Shown: positions 7,979 through 14,766 of the stretch, in pieces
How positions within the stretch are numbered: the first letter of the stretch is position 1
Layout of the letters: each line of letters begins with the position of its first letter
Origin: Candidatus Acidiferrales bacterium
GTDB taxonomy: Bacteria > Acidobacteriota > Terriglobia > Acidiferrales > DATBWB01
DNA: 43,394 nucleotides
Direction: 5' to 3'
Assembly (NCBI GenBank): GCA_036514995.1
Contig: DATBWB010000028.1
Coordinates: 1-43,394 of the forward strand
Notes under the pieces: generated by a model
What the model was told of the DNA's origin: nothing
The model's input: the letters and a program-made list of their open reading frames with translations, nothing else
Database searches by the model: none
Program-made: the position numbers and the translations under genes

Positions 7979-8557
7979 ACCTAGTGGGCCCGTGGGTTGG
8001 GGAAGCCAATCAGACGCTCCAATTGTGCTGCGCGGGAGTGTGTATGCTGGGTCCTCTCTGGGGAGGATCTTCTTGCGCGAAAAGGAATCGCGAGCGGGGA
8101 AATCAAGTACGGAAGGGAGCAAAGCACGGCCGGAGCAAAATCGGGTCGCAGGTGAGCAGGAGTGTCTGAAACGTTCGAGAAACAACTTTCCGGTCTCTCA
8201 GTGCCCGAAATAAGCCCACTGAAAAACCAGCACTTGGGGTCGTTGTGGCTCGGCCCGGCGGCAGGATAGGGCTTTGCCACCTTTCGCCCGCATCACGGGC
8301 AGGAGAGCCACCAGCGGATCCCGCCCCTCGTGGACGTAAGTTGTTTGGAGGCGAATCGACTGTTGGAGAACCAGTTAGGTGACGACCCGGACCCAGGACT
8401 GAACTGATGCGGAGCTCGGGCCGGCCGTGTTGTGTACTTTCCAGCGAACAGTGTAGTCCCCATAGGTAGATGCAGCGCCTCCCATGTCAAAAGGCAGAGG
8501 AGTCCGAAAGGTCGAAGCAATCGCACGCCTCCCGAATTGGGCGTGAAGCTGATCCCG
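7979..8557. other. Long non-coding stretch, no convincing gene
   Basis: About 580 bases without a credible full gene on either strand. Open frames here lack start signals and coding character. On the minus strand a short protein-like fragment occurs at 8375-8540 (listed separately). Near 8285-8300 a small hairpin, GCCCG-CATCA-CGGGC, is present. The stretch may be degenerated sequence or a dispersed repeat; this cannot be decided without genome-wide comparison. Confidence 0.5.
8375..8540 (-). pseudogene. Possible remnant of a secreted beta-rich protein
   Basis: Reading the minus strand towards a TAA at 8375-8377 gives a peptide ending NTAGPSSASVQSWVRVVT, preceded by GDYTVRWKVH. This has the alternating pattern of an immunoglobulin-like or other beta-sandwich domain and is more protein-like than chance frames nearby. 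There is no SD or plausible N terminus. The frame runs into the duplicated tRNA unit upstream. It is best regarded as a possible gene fragment. Confidence 0.25.
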
Positions 8558-8640
8558 TGCTAGAATGGGGTGCGTCGGGCTGTAGTGAGCTTGGCTCAGC
8601 GCGTCCCGACTCGTCGGGAAGGTCGATCGCCTCCCTTCAA
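8558..8640 (+). pseudogene. Degenerate tandem copy of the tRNA-Pro(GGG) promoter and 5' half, carrying a palindrome
   Basis: The sequence from 8558 (TGCTAGAATGGGG) and that from 8659 (TGCTAGAATGGGA) are direct repeats 101 bases apart. They continue in parallel through the -10 box (TAGAAT), the acceptor 5' strand and the D arm. In the upstream copy the anticodon arm is replaced by GTCCCGACTCGTCGGGAA (8603-8620), followed by AGGTCG as in a variable loop. No T arm or 3' acceptor follows. A better -35 candidate (TTGGGC, 8537-8542, 18 bases from TAGAAT) lies before this copy than before the intact gene. Confidence 0.6.
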
Positions 8641-8677
8641 CCTGAATCCTGATCGCTATGCTAGAATGGGATGGCGT

Positions 8678-8756
8678 CGGGCCGTAGCGCAGCCTGGTTT
8701 AGCGCGCCTGCTTGGGGTGCAGGAGGTCGAGAGTTCAAATCTCTCCGGCCCGACCA
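8678..8756 (+). tRNA. tRNA-Pro(GGG)
   Basis: Acceptor CGGGCCG pairs with CGGCCCG, followed by A and encoded CCA. The anticodon stem CCTGC/GCAGG closes the loop TTGGGGT, so the anticodon is GGG (reads CCC and CCU, proline). The T arm GAGAG-TTCAAAT-CTCTC is intact. A TAGAAT -10 box lies 10 bases upstream at 8662-8667. It is the second tRNA-Pro in the window and, like the first, follows a degenerate duplicate of itself. Confidence 0.95.
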
Positions 8757-8826
8757 TCTTCCTGATCCCTTTTCCTGGCTTACTCCTGCTACAATTCCTG
8801 AAAGGATGGATGGGGACTCTCGGGCT

Positions 8827-9117
8827 ATGGACGAGGTTGCTCGTCGGTACGTGATTCGCGGCATCGTCCAGGGAGTGGGTTTTCGCTATTTCGCTCAACG
8901 CCGCGCCGAGCAACTCGGTGTTTGCGGTTACGTCAAGAACCTTCCGGACGGCCGCGTGGAAGTCTATGCGATCGGTGCCCCGGCAAAGCTCGAGGAATTG
9001 CGGCAAGTGCTGGAAATCGGCCCGCGGTCGGCCCGCGTCAACGAAGTGGAAGAGCACGAGGCCCACGTCCAGGCGCGCTATGCCCGCTCGTTCTCCGTCG
9101 AAGGAGACTTCTGGTAG
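8827..9117 (+). CDS. acyP: Acylphosphatase
   Basis: A 96-residue protein of the usual size for acylphosphatase, which hydrolyses carboxyl-phosphate bonds in small acyl phosphates. VQGVGFRYF carries the phosphate-binding arginine (R20), and GYVKNLPDGRVEV carries the catalytic asparagine (N38). ATG 8827 was chosen because it leaves a normal N terminus. An in-frame ATG at 8806 would add seven residues and is a possible alternative, with AAGG too close to it to be a good SD. The stop codon abuts the apt start, so the two are translationally linked. Confidence 0.93.
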   Translation: MDEVARRYVIRGIVQGVGFRYFAQRRAEQLGVCGYVKNLPDGRVEVYAIGAPAKLEELRQVLEIGPRSARVNEVEEHEAHVQARYARSFSVEGDFW

Positions 9118-9639
9118 ATGAACGATCTCAAGAGACTGATCCGCGAAGTTCCCGACTGGCCCAAGCCGGGAATTGTCTTCTACGACATCACCACCCTGCT
9201 GAAGGATCCCGACGGCTTTCGAAGACTGATTGATGCTCTCTCCGCGCACTACCAGGAAAAGGGAGTGGCAGTGGTGGCGGGGATTGAGGCGCGAGGATTC
9301 ATCTTTGCTCCGGCGCTTGCCTATCGTCTCGGCGCCGGATTTGTTCCGGTGCGCAAGCCCAAGAAGTTGCCGTGGAGAACGGCCCGGGTGACCTATCAGC
9401 TCGAGTATGGCGAGGACTCGCTCGAAATCCACAAGGATGCGATTCAGCCGGGCGAGCGCGTGCTCGTCTGCGACGATCTGCTCGCCACCGGGGGGACAGC
9501 CTCGGCCACCGTCGAGCTCGTCCGTTCGCTCGGCGCGGAAGTGGTCGGCGTGGCCTTTGCCGTAGAACTGAACTTTCTCCAGGGGCGTTCCAAGCTCTCC
9601 GGCCTCGATGTTTTCTCACTCATCCAATATGACAGGTGA
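9118..9639 (+). CDS. apt: Adenine phosphoribosyltransferase
   Basis: A 173-residue enzyme that salvages adenine with PRPP to AMP, cytoplasmic. The PRPP-binding motif [14 protein letters not shown] is intact. The N-terminal [15 protein letters not shown] stretch and the [16 protein letters not shown] adenine-site region are typical of Apt. Length matches the family. ATG follows the acylphosphatase TAG directly with no gap, so expression depends on the same transcript. prs, in this window at 19070-20014, supplies its PRPP substrate. Confidence 0.96.
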   Translation: MNDLKRLIREVPDWPKPGIVFYDITTLLKDPDGFRRLIDALSAHYQEKGVAVVAGIEARGFIFAPALAYRLGAGFVPVRKPKKLPWRTARVTYQLEYGEDSLEIHKDAIQPGERVLVCDDLLATGGTASATVELVRSLGAEVVGVAFAVELNFLQGRSKLSGLDVFSLIQYDR

Positions 9640-9647
9640 GGCAAGCG

Positions 9648-10196
9648 ATGAAGCGTGTCTTCTCCGGCCTGGCGATTGCTTGCGCCTCCCTTCTGGCAAT
9701 CGGTTTTCTTCTGGGCGAAACAACCAAGCAAGCTCTCTATCGGTCGGCAAACTTTGGCTATCAGGTCTATGTCCCGCCGGGCTGGTCGGTCAGCGAGGAT
9801 CGCCTGGCGACGAGCGGCGCGGTCAAGGACAAGCCAAAGATAACGTTTATCATCCGTCCGCTGGGCAACCCGCGCCGCCTGACGCCCCGTGAACAGCTCG
9901 CTGAAATCATAGCCCGCAAGCCGGCCGGGAGCATCTTTGCCCGAACTTCCATCCTGCGCGCCGGACTGGAGGGCTTTCAGCTCGAATATGTCACGGAAAC
10001 GGCCCGCGGCGCTTTTCGCACGCTGCACATCTTACTTTTCCAGGGTGAGGAAACAGAGGGCGAGAAACGCGTCTTCCGGACTTGCTATGAAATGATTTAT
10101 TCGGCGCCCGAAGGCTTCTACCAGGATTTTCGCGCCGAGTTCGTGCGCTCCGTCGAATCTTTCCTCCCGCCGCCAGCCTCCAAGCGGAAGGAATGA
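9648..10196 (+). CDS. Exported hypothetical protein
   Basis: A 182-residue protein with a typical N-terminal signal or anchor (MKRVFSGLAIACASLLAIGF) and no lipobox cysteine at the cleavage site. The mature part begins with NFGYQVYVPPGWSV, which resembles the opening of PsbP/DUF1795-like domains, then a mixed alpha/beta region to the end. The precise family is not certain. ATG 9648 is preferred over a GTG at 9636 that overlaps the apt stop, because AGGTGAGG provides an SD and the signal peptide begins at 9648. It is the last gene of the acyP-apt operon and is followed by a terminator. Confidence 0.75.
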   Translation: MKRVFSGLAIACASLLAIGFLLGETTKQALYRSANFGYQVYVPPGWSVSEDRLATSGAVKDKPKITFIIRPLGNPRRLTPREQLAEIIARKPAGSIFARTSILRAGLEGFQLEYVTETARGAFRTLHILLFQGEETEGEKRVFRTCYEMIYSAPEGFYQDFRAEFVRSVESFLPPPASKRKE

Positions 10197-10227
10197 AGAG
10201 TTTGTGTGAGGAGCCATCCCCGCCGAG

Positions 10228-10258
10228 CCCGGTGGCACCAGCTACCGGGTTCTTTCTT
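10228..10258 (+). terminator. Terminator after the acyP-apt operon
   Basis: CCCGGT (10228-10233) and ACCGGG (10244-10249) form a 6-base-pair stem with a 10-base loop. A T-rich tail, TTCTTTCTT, follows. It starts about 30 bases after the last stop codon. Confidence 0.55.
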
Positions 10259-10261
10259 CGC

Positions 10262-10307
10262 CCCCCAGGCAGGTGCCCTTCGACTCCGCTCAGGACAAGC
10301 CTGGGGG
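10262..10307. repeat. Inverted repeat with a dispersed-type core
   Basis: CCCCCAGGC (10262-10270) and GCCTGGGGG (10299-10307) are perfect 9-base arms around a 28-base centre. The centre contains CCTTCGACTCCGCTCAGG, a spacer motif I recall as recurrent in many bacterial genomes. It sits between the plus-strand terminator and the 3' end of rlmB, a convergent gap. Confidence 0.5.
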
Positions 10308-10401
10308 CTCGGTACCCTCCAGTTCCTGCGGCGTGCCCTGACCAGATACGCGAGTTTTCATATAAACTCTGAAGCCCCGCCCTCCTGAAATCCGCTTCTC
10401 T

Positions 10402-11163
10402 TCACACAGGCTCTTCAGGGGAAACCCCGCGCATCTGCGGTCGCATTTTTCGTTGGCGGACGACTTCGTAGAGGATAATTCCCGCCGCCACCGAAACATT
10501 GAGCGACGAAATTTTGCCGAAGGTAGGAATCGAAACGAGGAAATCGCATTTCTTGCGGATCAACTCGTGTAGCCCGCAACCTTCGCCGCCCAGCACGAGG
10601 ACAACGGAATCCTTGAGGTCCGCCTGGTCGTAGCTCTGCTCGGCCCTCTCGTCCAGTCCGATAATCCAGTAACCGGCTTCTTTTAACTCTTCGAGGGCAC
10701 GGGCCAGGTTCGTTGCTCGCGCGACGGGCAAATAGGCAGTGGCCCCGGCGGAAGTCTTGGCCACCGTATCGCTCAGACCCGCCGCCCGCCGCTCCGGAAT
10801 CACCACGCCATCCGCGCCCGCGCAATGGGCGGCGCGAAGGATAGCGCCGAGGTTGCGCGGGTCTTCCACCCCGTCGAGCGCCACCAGCAGCCCCGGCTTT
10901 TTCGCGCTCGCCAGAAGCTCTTCCAGGCTGCGATAGCTTTGCGCCGCGGTCAAGGCAACCACTCCCTGATGGCGAGCGTCGCCGGCGAGGCGATCGAGCT
11001 CCTCGCGCGCCACAAACCGCACCGGAATGTTCTGCCGGCGGCATGCTGCCACGATCGCCGGCACGCGTTGGCCGTGCCGCCCGCGCGCGATGGCCACGCG
11101 CTCAATCGCCTGGCCGCTTTCGAGCGCTTCCCGGACCGCGTTCACCCCATAGAGAATCGCCAT
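10402..11163 (-). CDS. rlmB: 23S rRNA (guanosine-2'-O-)-methyltransferase RlmB (SPOUT family)
   Basis: A 253-residue SpoU/TrmH-class methyltransferase using S-adenosylmethionine. It has an N-terminal L30e-like substrate-binding region, then the knotted SPOUT domain. GVEDPRNLGAILRAAHCAGA, LGGEGCGL and IPTFGKISSLNVSVAAGI are motifs 1 to 3 of the family. The IPxxGxxxSLNVSxA stretch and total length fit RlmB (G2251 of 23S rRNA). The ATG at 11163 lies two bases after the stop of the upstream gene, indicating translational coupling. In Bacillus rlmB lies at the end of the yacL-ispD-ispF-gltX-cysE-cysS cluster, and here it ends the equivalent group. Confidence 0.93.
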   Translation of the reverse strand: MAILYGVNAVREALESGQAIERVAIARGRHGQRVPAIVAACRRQNIPVRFVAREELDRLAGDARHQGVVALTAAQSYRSLEELLASAKKPGLLVALDGVEDPRNLGAILRAAHCAGADGVVIPERRAAGLSDTVAKTSAGATAYLPVARATNLARALEELKEAGYWIIGLDERAEQSYDQADLKDSVVLVLGGEGCGLHELIRKKCDFLVSIPTFGKISSLNVSVAAGIILYEVVRQRKMRPQMRGVSPEEPV

Positions 11164-11165
11164 GG

Positions 11166-11720
11166 TCACCCCAGCGCTCCGCAGAATTCGAGGACCCGCT
11201 CGCGGCAGCTCTTGATTCGCGCCGGCAGGTCCAATCGGCTTCCCTCCTCGATCAAAGGCGGAAGTTTCCTGAGCTCCGGTCCCCGGAACTGTCCGGTGAG
11301 CACAATGCGAATCGGCAGCATCAAGTCGCGCCCGGTACAATGCGTCCTGGCGCGAATCGCGCCGAGCATTTGTTCGAAGCGCGCTTCATCGGGCGCGGCT
11401 TCATTCAATATCAGGTGAGCGAATTCGCGGATCACCGGCCGGGCGCGTTGCCTCGTTACCACTTCCTGGATGTCCACTCGGGCGAGCGCGGCAGCCGCGT
11501 CGTAGCAGAAAATGGCGCGGACCCGGTCGGGCAATTCAGCGACATTTTCGGGATCGGGAAGATAGGCCGTCACGAGCGTCTCGAGCCAGCCGCGCGCCTC
11601 GCCAGGGATTTCAGCCGGCAAAAATCCCGACCGCCGGAAAAAACCGACCGCCTCTTCGAAGATTTCGGCTGCCGGGTTGGCCTTCTTTTCCGGGTGCTTC
11701 GTGTCCGTCTCGCCCATCAT
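11166..11720 (-). CDS. Stand-alone anticodon-binding domain of glutamyl-tRNA synthetase type
   Basis: A 184-residue protein whose C-terminal 80 residues resemble the anticodon-binding subdomain of bacterial GluRS. TGRDLMLPIRIVLTGQF, GPELRKLPPLIEEGSRLDLP and a final cysteine-plus-RV segment line up with the family. The N-terminal part (AEIFEEAVGFFRRSGFLP, LPDRVRAIF) matches the helical region before it. The Rossmann catalytic domain with HIGH and KMSKS motifs is absent, and the upstream neighbour is ispF, so this is not a split gene within the window. Start: ATG 11720 (or 11717), with weak SD and a TACAAT box just upstream. It occupies the place of gltX in the Bacillus-type yacL-ispD-ispF-gltX cluster. 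Function unknown; tRNA binding is a reasonable inference. Confidence 0.7.
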   Translation of the reverse strand: MMGETDTKHPEKKANPAAEIFEEAVGFFRRSGFLPAEIPGEARGWLETLVTAYLPDPENVAELPDRVRAIFCYDAAAALARVDIQEVVTRQRARPVIREFAHLILNEAAPDEARFEQMLGAIRARTHCTGRDLMLPIRIVLTGQFRGPELRKLPPLIEEGSRLDLPARIKSCRERVLEFCGALG

Positions 11721-11817
11721 GCCGGAAGCATTGTACGCCGGGATTGCTGCGGGTATCAGACCCGGATGCCGCCGGCAAGGCTCTGGCTGTAAAAGATGGA
11801 CGATTGACGAATGAGGA

Positions 11818-12354
11818 TCAACGACGGGGTTGCGCGGGCTTGCGCGATGTTCTCTGCTTTCTTGCCTTCCTGCTTCTCTGCTTCCTTGCTTCGAGTAACG
11901 CCACCGCCTGCACCGCCATGGCCTCGCCCCGGCCGATTTCACCGATGCCTTCGCCGGTCTTGGCTTTCAGGTTGATGCGTTCGGCAGGAATGGCGAGTGC
12001 CCGGGCCAGCGTCTGGCGCATGGCGCCGAAGTAGCGGCCAAGCCTGGGCTGCTCGGCCATCACCACGCCGTCAATGTAGCCGATCTCGTAGCCGAGTTTG
12101 TCCACCAAATCGCGGGTATGTTCGAGGAAGCGGAGGCTCGAGGCATCTTTCCAGCGTGGGTCGTCGTTGGGAAAATGTTGGCCAATGTCGCCGAGCCCGG
12201 CAGCGCCGAGCAGGGCATCACAAATCGCGTGCGCCACCGCATCGCCGTCCGAGTGCCCGGCCAGGCCTTTGTCAAAAGGGATCTCCATCCCGCCCAGGAT
12301 GAGTTTGCGCCCCGCGGCTAAACGATGCAGGTCATATCCTATTCCGATTCTCAC
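11818..12354 (-). CDS. ispF: 2-C-methyl-D-erythritol 2,4-cyclodiphosphate synthase
   Basis: A 178-residue MEP-pathway enzyme that cyclises CDP-methylerythritol phosphate, a zinc-dependent trimer. Zinc ligands D8, H10 and H42 are present (GYDLH; HSDGDAVAH), as is the GLGDIGQHFPNDDP signature. The enzyme core ends near residue 155. A further 20 residues (KQRSRKARKQRTSRKPAQ) are basic and encoded by a purine-rich simple repeat, so they are a non-conserved extension. The start codon is GTG, overlapping the ispD TGA by four bases, so the two are translationally coupled. Confidence 0.95.
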   Translation of the reverse strand: MRIGIGYDLHRLAAGRKLILGGMEIPFDKGLAGHSDGDAVAHAICDALLGAAGLGDIGQHFPNDDPRWKDASSLRFLEHTRDLVDKLGYEIGYIDGVVMAEQPRLGRYFGAMRQTLARALAIPAERINLKAKTGEGIGEIGRGEAMAVQAVALLEARKQRSRKARKQRTSRKPAQPRR

Positions 12355-13079
12355 CGCTGCGCTCCCGAGCCGCGGGCTTCGCGCTCGCGCAGGATATAGT
12401 TCGCCAATTCCAAGTCGCGCGGCTTGGTGATCTTGATATTCCGGTCGGAACCCATTACCACGAAGACATTTTGCCCGAGCCGCTCGATAAGGCCCGCCTC
12501 ATCGGAAGCATAAAAGCCGTCGGCAACAGCACGCTCGAAAGCCTCTTTCAGCAGCGTGTAACGAAAGGCTTGCGGGGTTTGCGCCTGGACAATTAACTCG
12601 CGGGGAATCGTCGTCGCAATCTGCGCCAGGCCTTCCGGCATACCGCTATGGGTAACCTGCTTGATCGTATCCATCGCCGGAATGCCCAGGATGGCCGCGC
12701 CGCGGTTACGCGCTTCGGCGATGACGCGCTCGACCTGCTCGACCTCGACAAACGGCCGCACCGCGTCGTGCACCACCACCACTTCGGTATCCGGCGCCAG
12801 CTTCTGGAACGCATTCCAGACCGAATCCTGCCGGTGCCCGCCGCCGCTCACCACGCAAAACGGCTTGCCCAGTTTTTCCTGTCGAAAGCGTTCGTCAAGC
12901 GGCTTGACTTCCTCCGGCCGCGTGGCAACCAGGATTTCCGTGACCGAAGGGCACTCGGCGATGCGCCGCACCGTGCGCACCACGATCGGCACGCCGTCCA
13001 GTTCCAGGAACTGTTTGGGCAGTTCAGTACCCATGCGGGTGCCGAAGCCGGCCGCGGGAATGATGGCAGCAACCTTCAT
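12351..13079 (-). CDS. ispD: 2-C-methyl-D-erythritol 4-phosphate cytidylyltransferase
   Basis: A 242-residue enzyme that makes CDP-methylerythritol from CTP and MEP. The nucleotide-binding PAAGFGTRMGTELPKQFLEL start is textbook. VVVHDAVRPFV, AMDTIKQV and AQTPQAFRYTLL are the other signatures. Length is normal. It lies 20 bases downstream of the yacL stop and overlaps ispF by four bases. With ispF and ispE (20190-21119), three MEP-pathway enzymes are in this window. Confidence 0.96.
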   Translation of the reverse strand: MKVAAIIPAAGFGTRMGTELPKQFLELDGVPIVVRTVRRIAECPSVTEILVATRPEEVKPLDERFRQEKLGKPFCVVSGGGHRQDSVWNAFQKLAPDTEVVVVHDAVRPFVEVEQVERVIAEARNRGAAILGIPAMDTIKQVTHSGMPEGLAQIATTIPRELIVQAQTPQAFRYTLLKEAFERAVADGFYASDEAGLIERLGQNVFVVMGSDRNIKITKPRDLELANYILREREARGSGAQR

Positions 13080-13099
13080 GCTGGTTTCCGAATGCGCCG

Positions 13100-14395
13100 T
13101 TATTCGTTCGTCTCGTTGCCCCGACGGGCCGAAGGTTCAGCCACGCCGTTGGCGGGGCTCGACGGAGAAGGCTGCCCGGCCGAGGGCGCCGGCGGCGGGG
13201 CAGGAGCGGCGGCGACGTGCGGAGCATGGTGCCCCGTCCTGGCGTGGTCGTGCGCTTGCCGTTCGCCGCGAAGCTCTCGTGACTCCTCGTAGCGACCAAA
13301 GATCATCTTGCCGGCGGTGGTTTGCAAGACCGACGTGACGGAGATGTCTATGGTCTTGGAAATCATGCGGCGAGCATTGTCCACCACCACCATCGTGCCG
13401 TCGTCCAGGTAGGCAACGCCCTGGTTGTATTCCTTTCCCTCCTTCAGGATGAAGACGCGCATGGTCTCGCCCGGCAGCACGATGGGCTTCAAGGAGTTCG
13501 CCAGCTCGTTGATGTTCAGCACCTCGACACCCTGGAGCTGAGCCACTTTGTTCAGGTTGAAGTCGTTGGTCACCACCTTGGCTTCGTAGCGCTTCCCCAG
13601 CTCGATGAGTTTGCGATCCACGTCGCGGAGGTGCGGAAAATCCTCTTCCAGGATCTGCACCTGGACGTGGGTGAGCTTCTGGATGCGCTGCAGGATGTCC
13701 AGTCCGCGCCGGCCGCGATTGCGCTTGAGCGAATCCGCCGAATCGGCGATGAGTTGTAATTCCTGAAGAACAAAATTTGGGATCAGGAGAATGCCATCCA
13801 CGAAACCCGTCTCGCAAACGTCGGCAATGCGGCCGTCAATGATCACGCTGGTGTCCAAAATCTTGTACGCCCGCTTGGGCCCTCGTTCCACTCCGAAAAG
13901 GCCACCCATCGCCGAAAGGTTGAGCAAGTCGCCCTTGTTCGCGCCGACAATGAGGCCGACATAGGTCATCAACAGCAGGAGCGTGACCTGGAAGAAAGAA
14001 AGCGTCTGTTGCTCCAAATTGGTGCGGGAAAGCACCAGGCTCATCAAGAAGGCGCCAACGATGCCCAGAATGGACCCTACCGCCGCGCCAATCAGCCGCT
14101 TCAGGCTGGCCCGCTTCAGCCGCATCTCAAACAGGATGATAGACACGGCAAAGAGCGCGCCCACGATCCCGGCGATGCGGCGGGGCAGGTTGAAGGGGTG
14201 AAAGTAAACCGCTGCCACCGTCATGACCGCCACAAAGATGGCCCGAACAAATAGCAGATCCCACCGGGCTGCGCCGGTCGGTTCGAGCGGCGGAGGTTCG
14301 GGAGCTAAGGGTTGCGACCCCGCAGCAGGGCGGGGCTCGGTACGGGTTCTAGGGGCAAAACTCTTGGGCGAAGCAGGACGCTTTTCTGATTCCAT
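13100..14395 (-). CDS. YacL-type PIN/TRAM-domain membrane protein
   Basis: A 431-residue protein. A low-complexity N terminus (about 50 residues) is followed by four membrane helices, for example AIFVAVMTVAAVYF and VTLLLLMTYVGLIVGAN. Next comes a PIN nuclease-like domain with acidic residues (ILDTSVIIDGRIADV), then a TRAM domain (VLPGETMRVFILKEG, YLDDGTMVVVDNAR). The final 55 residues are histidine-, proline- and alanine-rich and unlike the family. ATG 14395 is preferred over an upstream alternative because it has GAGAGGGGG as SD and lies within the predicted transcript. YacL homologues precede ispD in Bacillus too. An RNA-directed function is likely from the domains but not proven. Confidence 0.9.
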   Translation of the reverse strand: MESEKRPASPKSFAPRTRTEPRPAAGSQPLAPEPPPLEPTGAARWDLLFVRAIFVAVMTVAAVYFHPFNLPRRIAGIVGALFAVSIILFEMRLKRASLKRLIGAAVGSILGIVGAFLMSLVLSRTNLEQQTLSFFQVTLLLLMTYVGLIVGANKGDLLNLSAMGGLFGVERGPKRAYKILDTSVIIDGRIADVCETGFVDGILLIPNFVLQELQLIADSADSLKRNRGRRGLDILQRIQKLTHVQVQILEEDFPHLRDVDRKLIELGKRYEAKVVTNDFNLNKVAQLQGVEVLNINELANSLKPIVLPGETMRVFILKEGKEYNQGVAYLDDGTMVVVDNARRMISKTIDISVTSVLQTTAGKMIFGRYEESRELRGERQAHDHARTGHHAPHVAAAPAPPPAPSAGQPSPSSPANGVAEPSARRGNETNE

Positions 14396-14452
14396 AGGAA
14401 GGGCCCCCTCTCGGGGAGGTATGAACAAGGTGTCCCCATATGAACGGGGTGG

Positions 14453-14482
14453 AGTATAGCACCCGCCGCTTAGCCCCTTCAA
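14453..14482 (-). promoter_or_regulatory. Sigma70-type promoter for yacL-ispD-ispF
   Basis: On the minus strand TTGAAG (14477-14482) and TATACT (14453-14458) are 18 bases apart. Transcription would start near 14446, about 50 bases before the yacL ATG. This makes yacL to rlmB a transcription unit separate from the dnaB group. Confidence 0.5.
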
Positions 14483-14492
14483 CTCGCATTCC

Positions 14493-14510
14493 GTCCCGAG
14501 GCTTCGGGAT
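14493..14510. repeat. Palindromic mini-repeat, GTCCCGA-GGCT-TCGGGAT
   Basis: A 7-base inverted repeat with a 4-base centre and the same arms as the palindromes in the tRNA-like copies, apart from the final base. It directly adjoins, and overlaps by a few bases, the 5' arm of the structured RNA candidate that follows. Confidence 0.55.
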
Positions 14511-14643
14511 TGGGAGGAGACCTGAAGTGTTGGCAGGCGGTTTGTGCCTGCGAAGGGAACAGCACCTCCGAGCGTTCGGCCCCCTTTGGGGGCCGGTCTT
14601 GCGGCAGTAACGAGTGCCGTTCCCGCTCACTTCTCCCAAACCC
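14506..14643 (+). ncRNA. ssrS: 6S-like structured RNA (candidate)
   Basis: A gap between two genes folds into one long hairpin with a central bubble. The closing stem is GGG-A-TTGGGAG (14506-14516) with CTCCCAA-A-CCC (14633-14643), then GAAGTG (14524-14529) with CACTTC (14628-14633). Next comes an unpaired bubble, then GGGAAC with GTTCCC (14555-14560/14619-14624) and GCAC with GTGC. The terminal hairpin is GGCCCCC-TTT-GGGGGCC. The 5' bubble strand GTGTTGGCAGGCGG resembles the start of the E. coli 6S bubble. This fits 6S RNA, which sequesters sigma70 RNA polymerase. Doubts: the RNA is short (about 138 bases), the bubble is lopsided, and no clear promoter or terminator is seen. The minus strand would fold similarly, so strand is uncertain. 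Confidence 0.42.
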
Positions 14644-14766
14644 AGTGACTCGCGGAGACGGATACAAGGTAAGGCTCGTTGATAGGAGTATCGGAATTCA
14701 TCCCCATAGGCTTGTCGGGTTAGAAACCCGAAAATCCGATAGGAGGAGAAATGGATCGGAAGGGCG

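Noticed and set aside
9160-9190. TTCCCGACTGG...CCGGGAATT within apt as another palindrome copy.
   Set aside because: It encodes the conserved VPDWPKPGI of Apt and the arms are too imperfect to count as the repeat.
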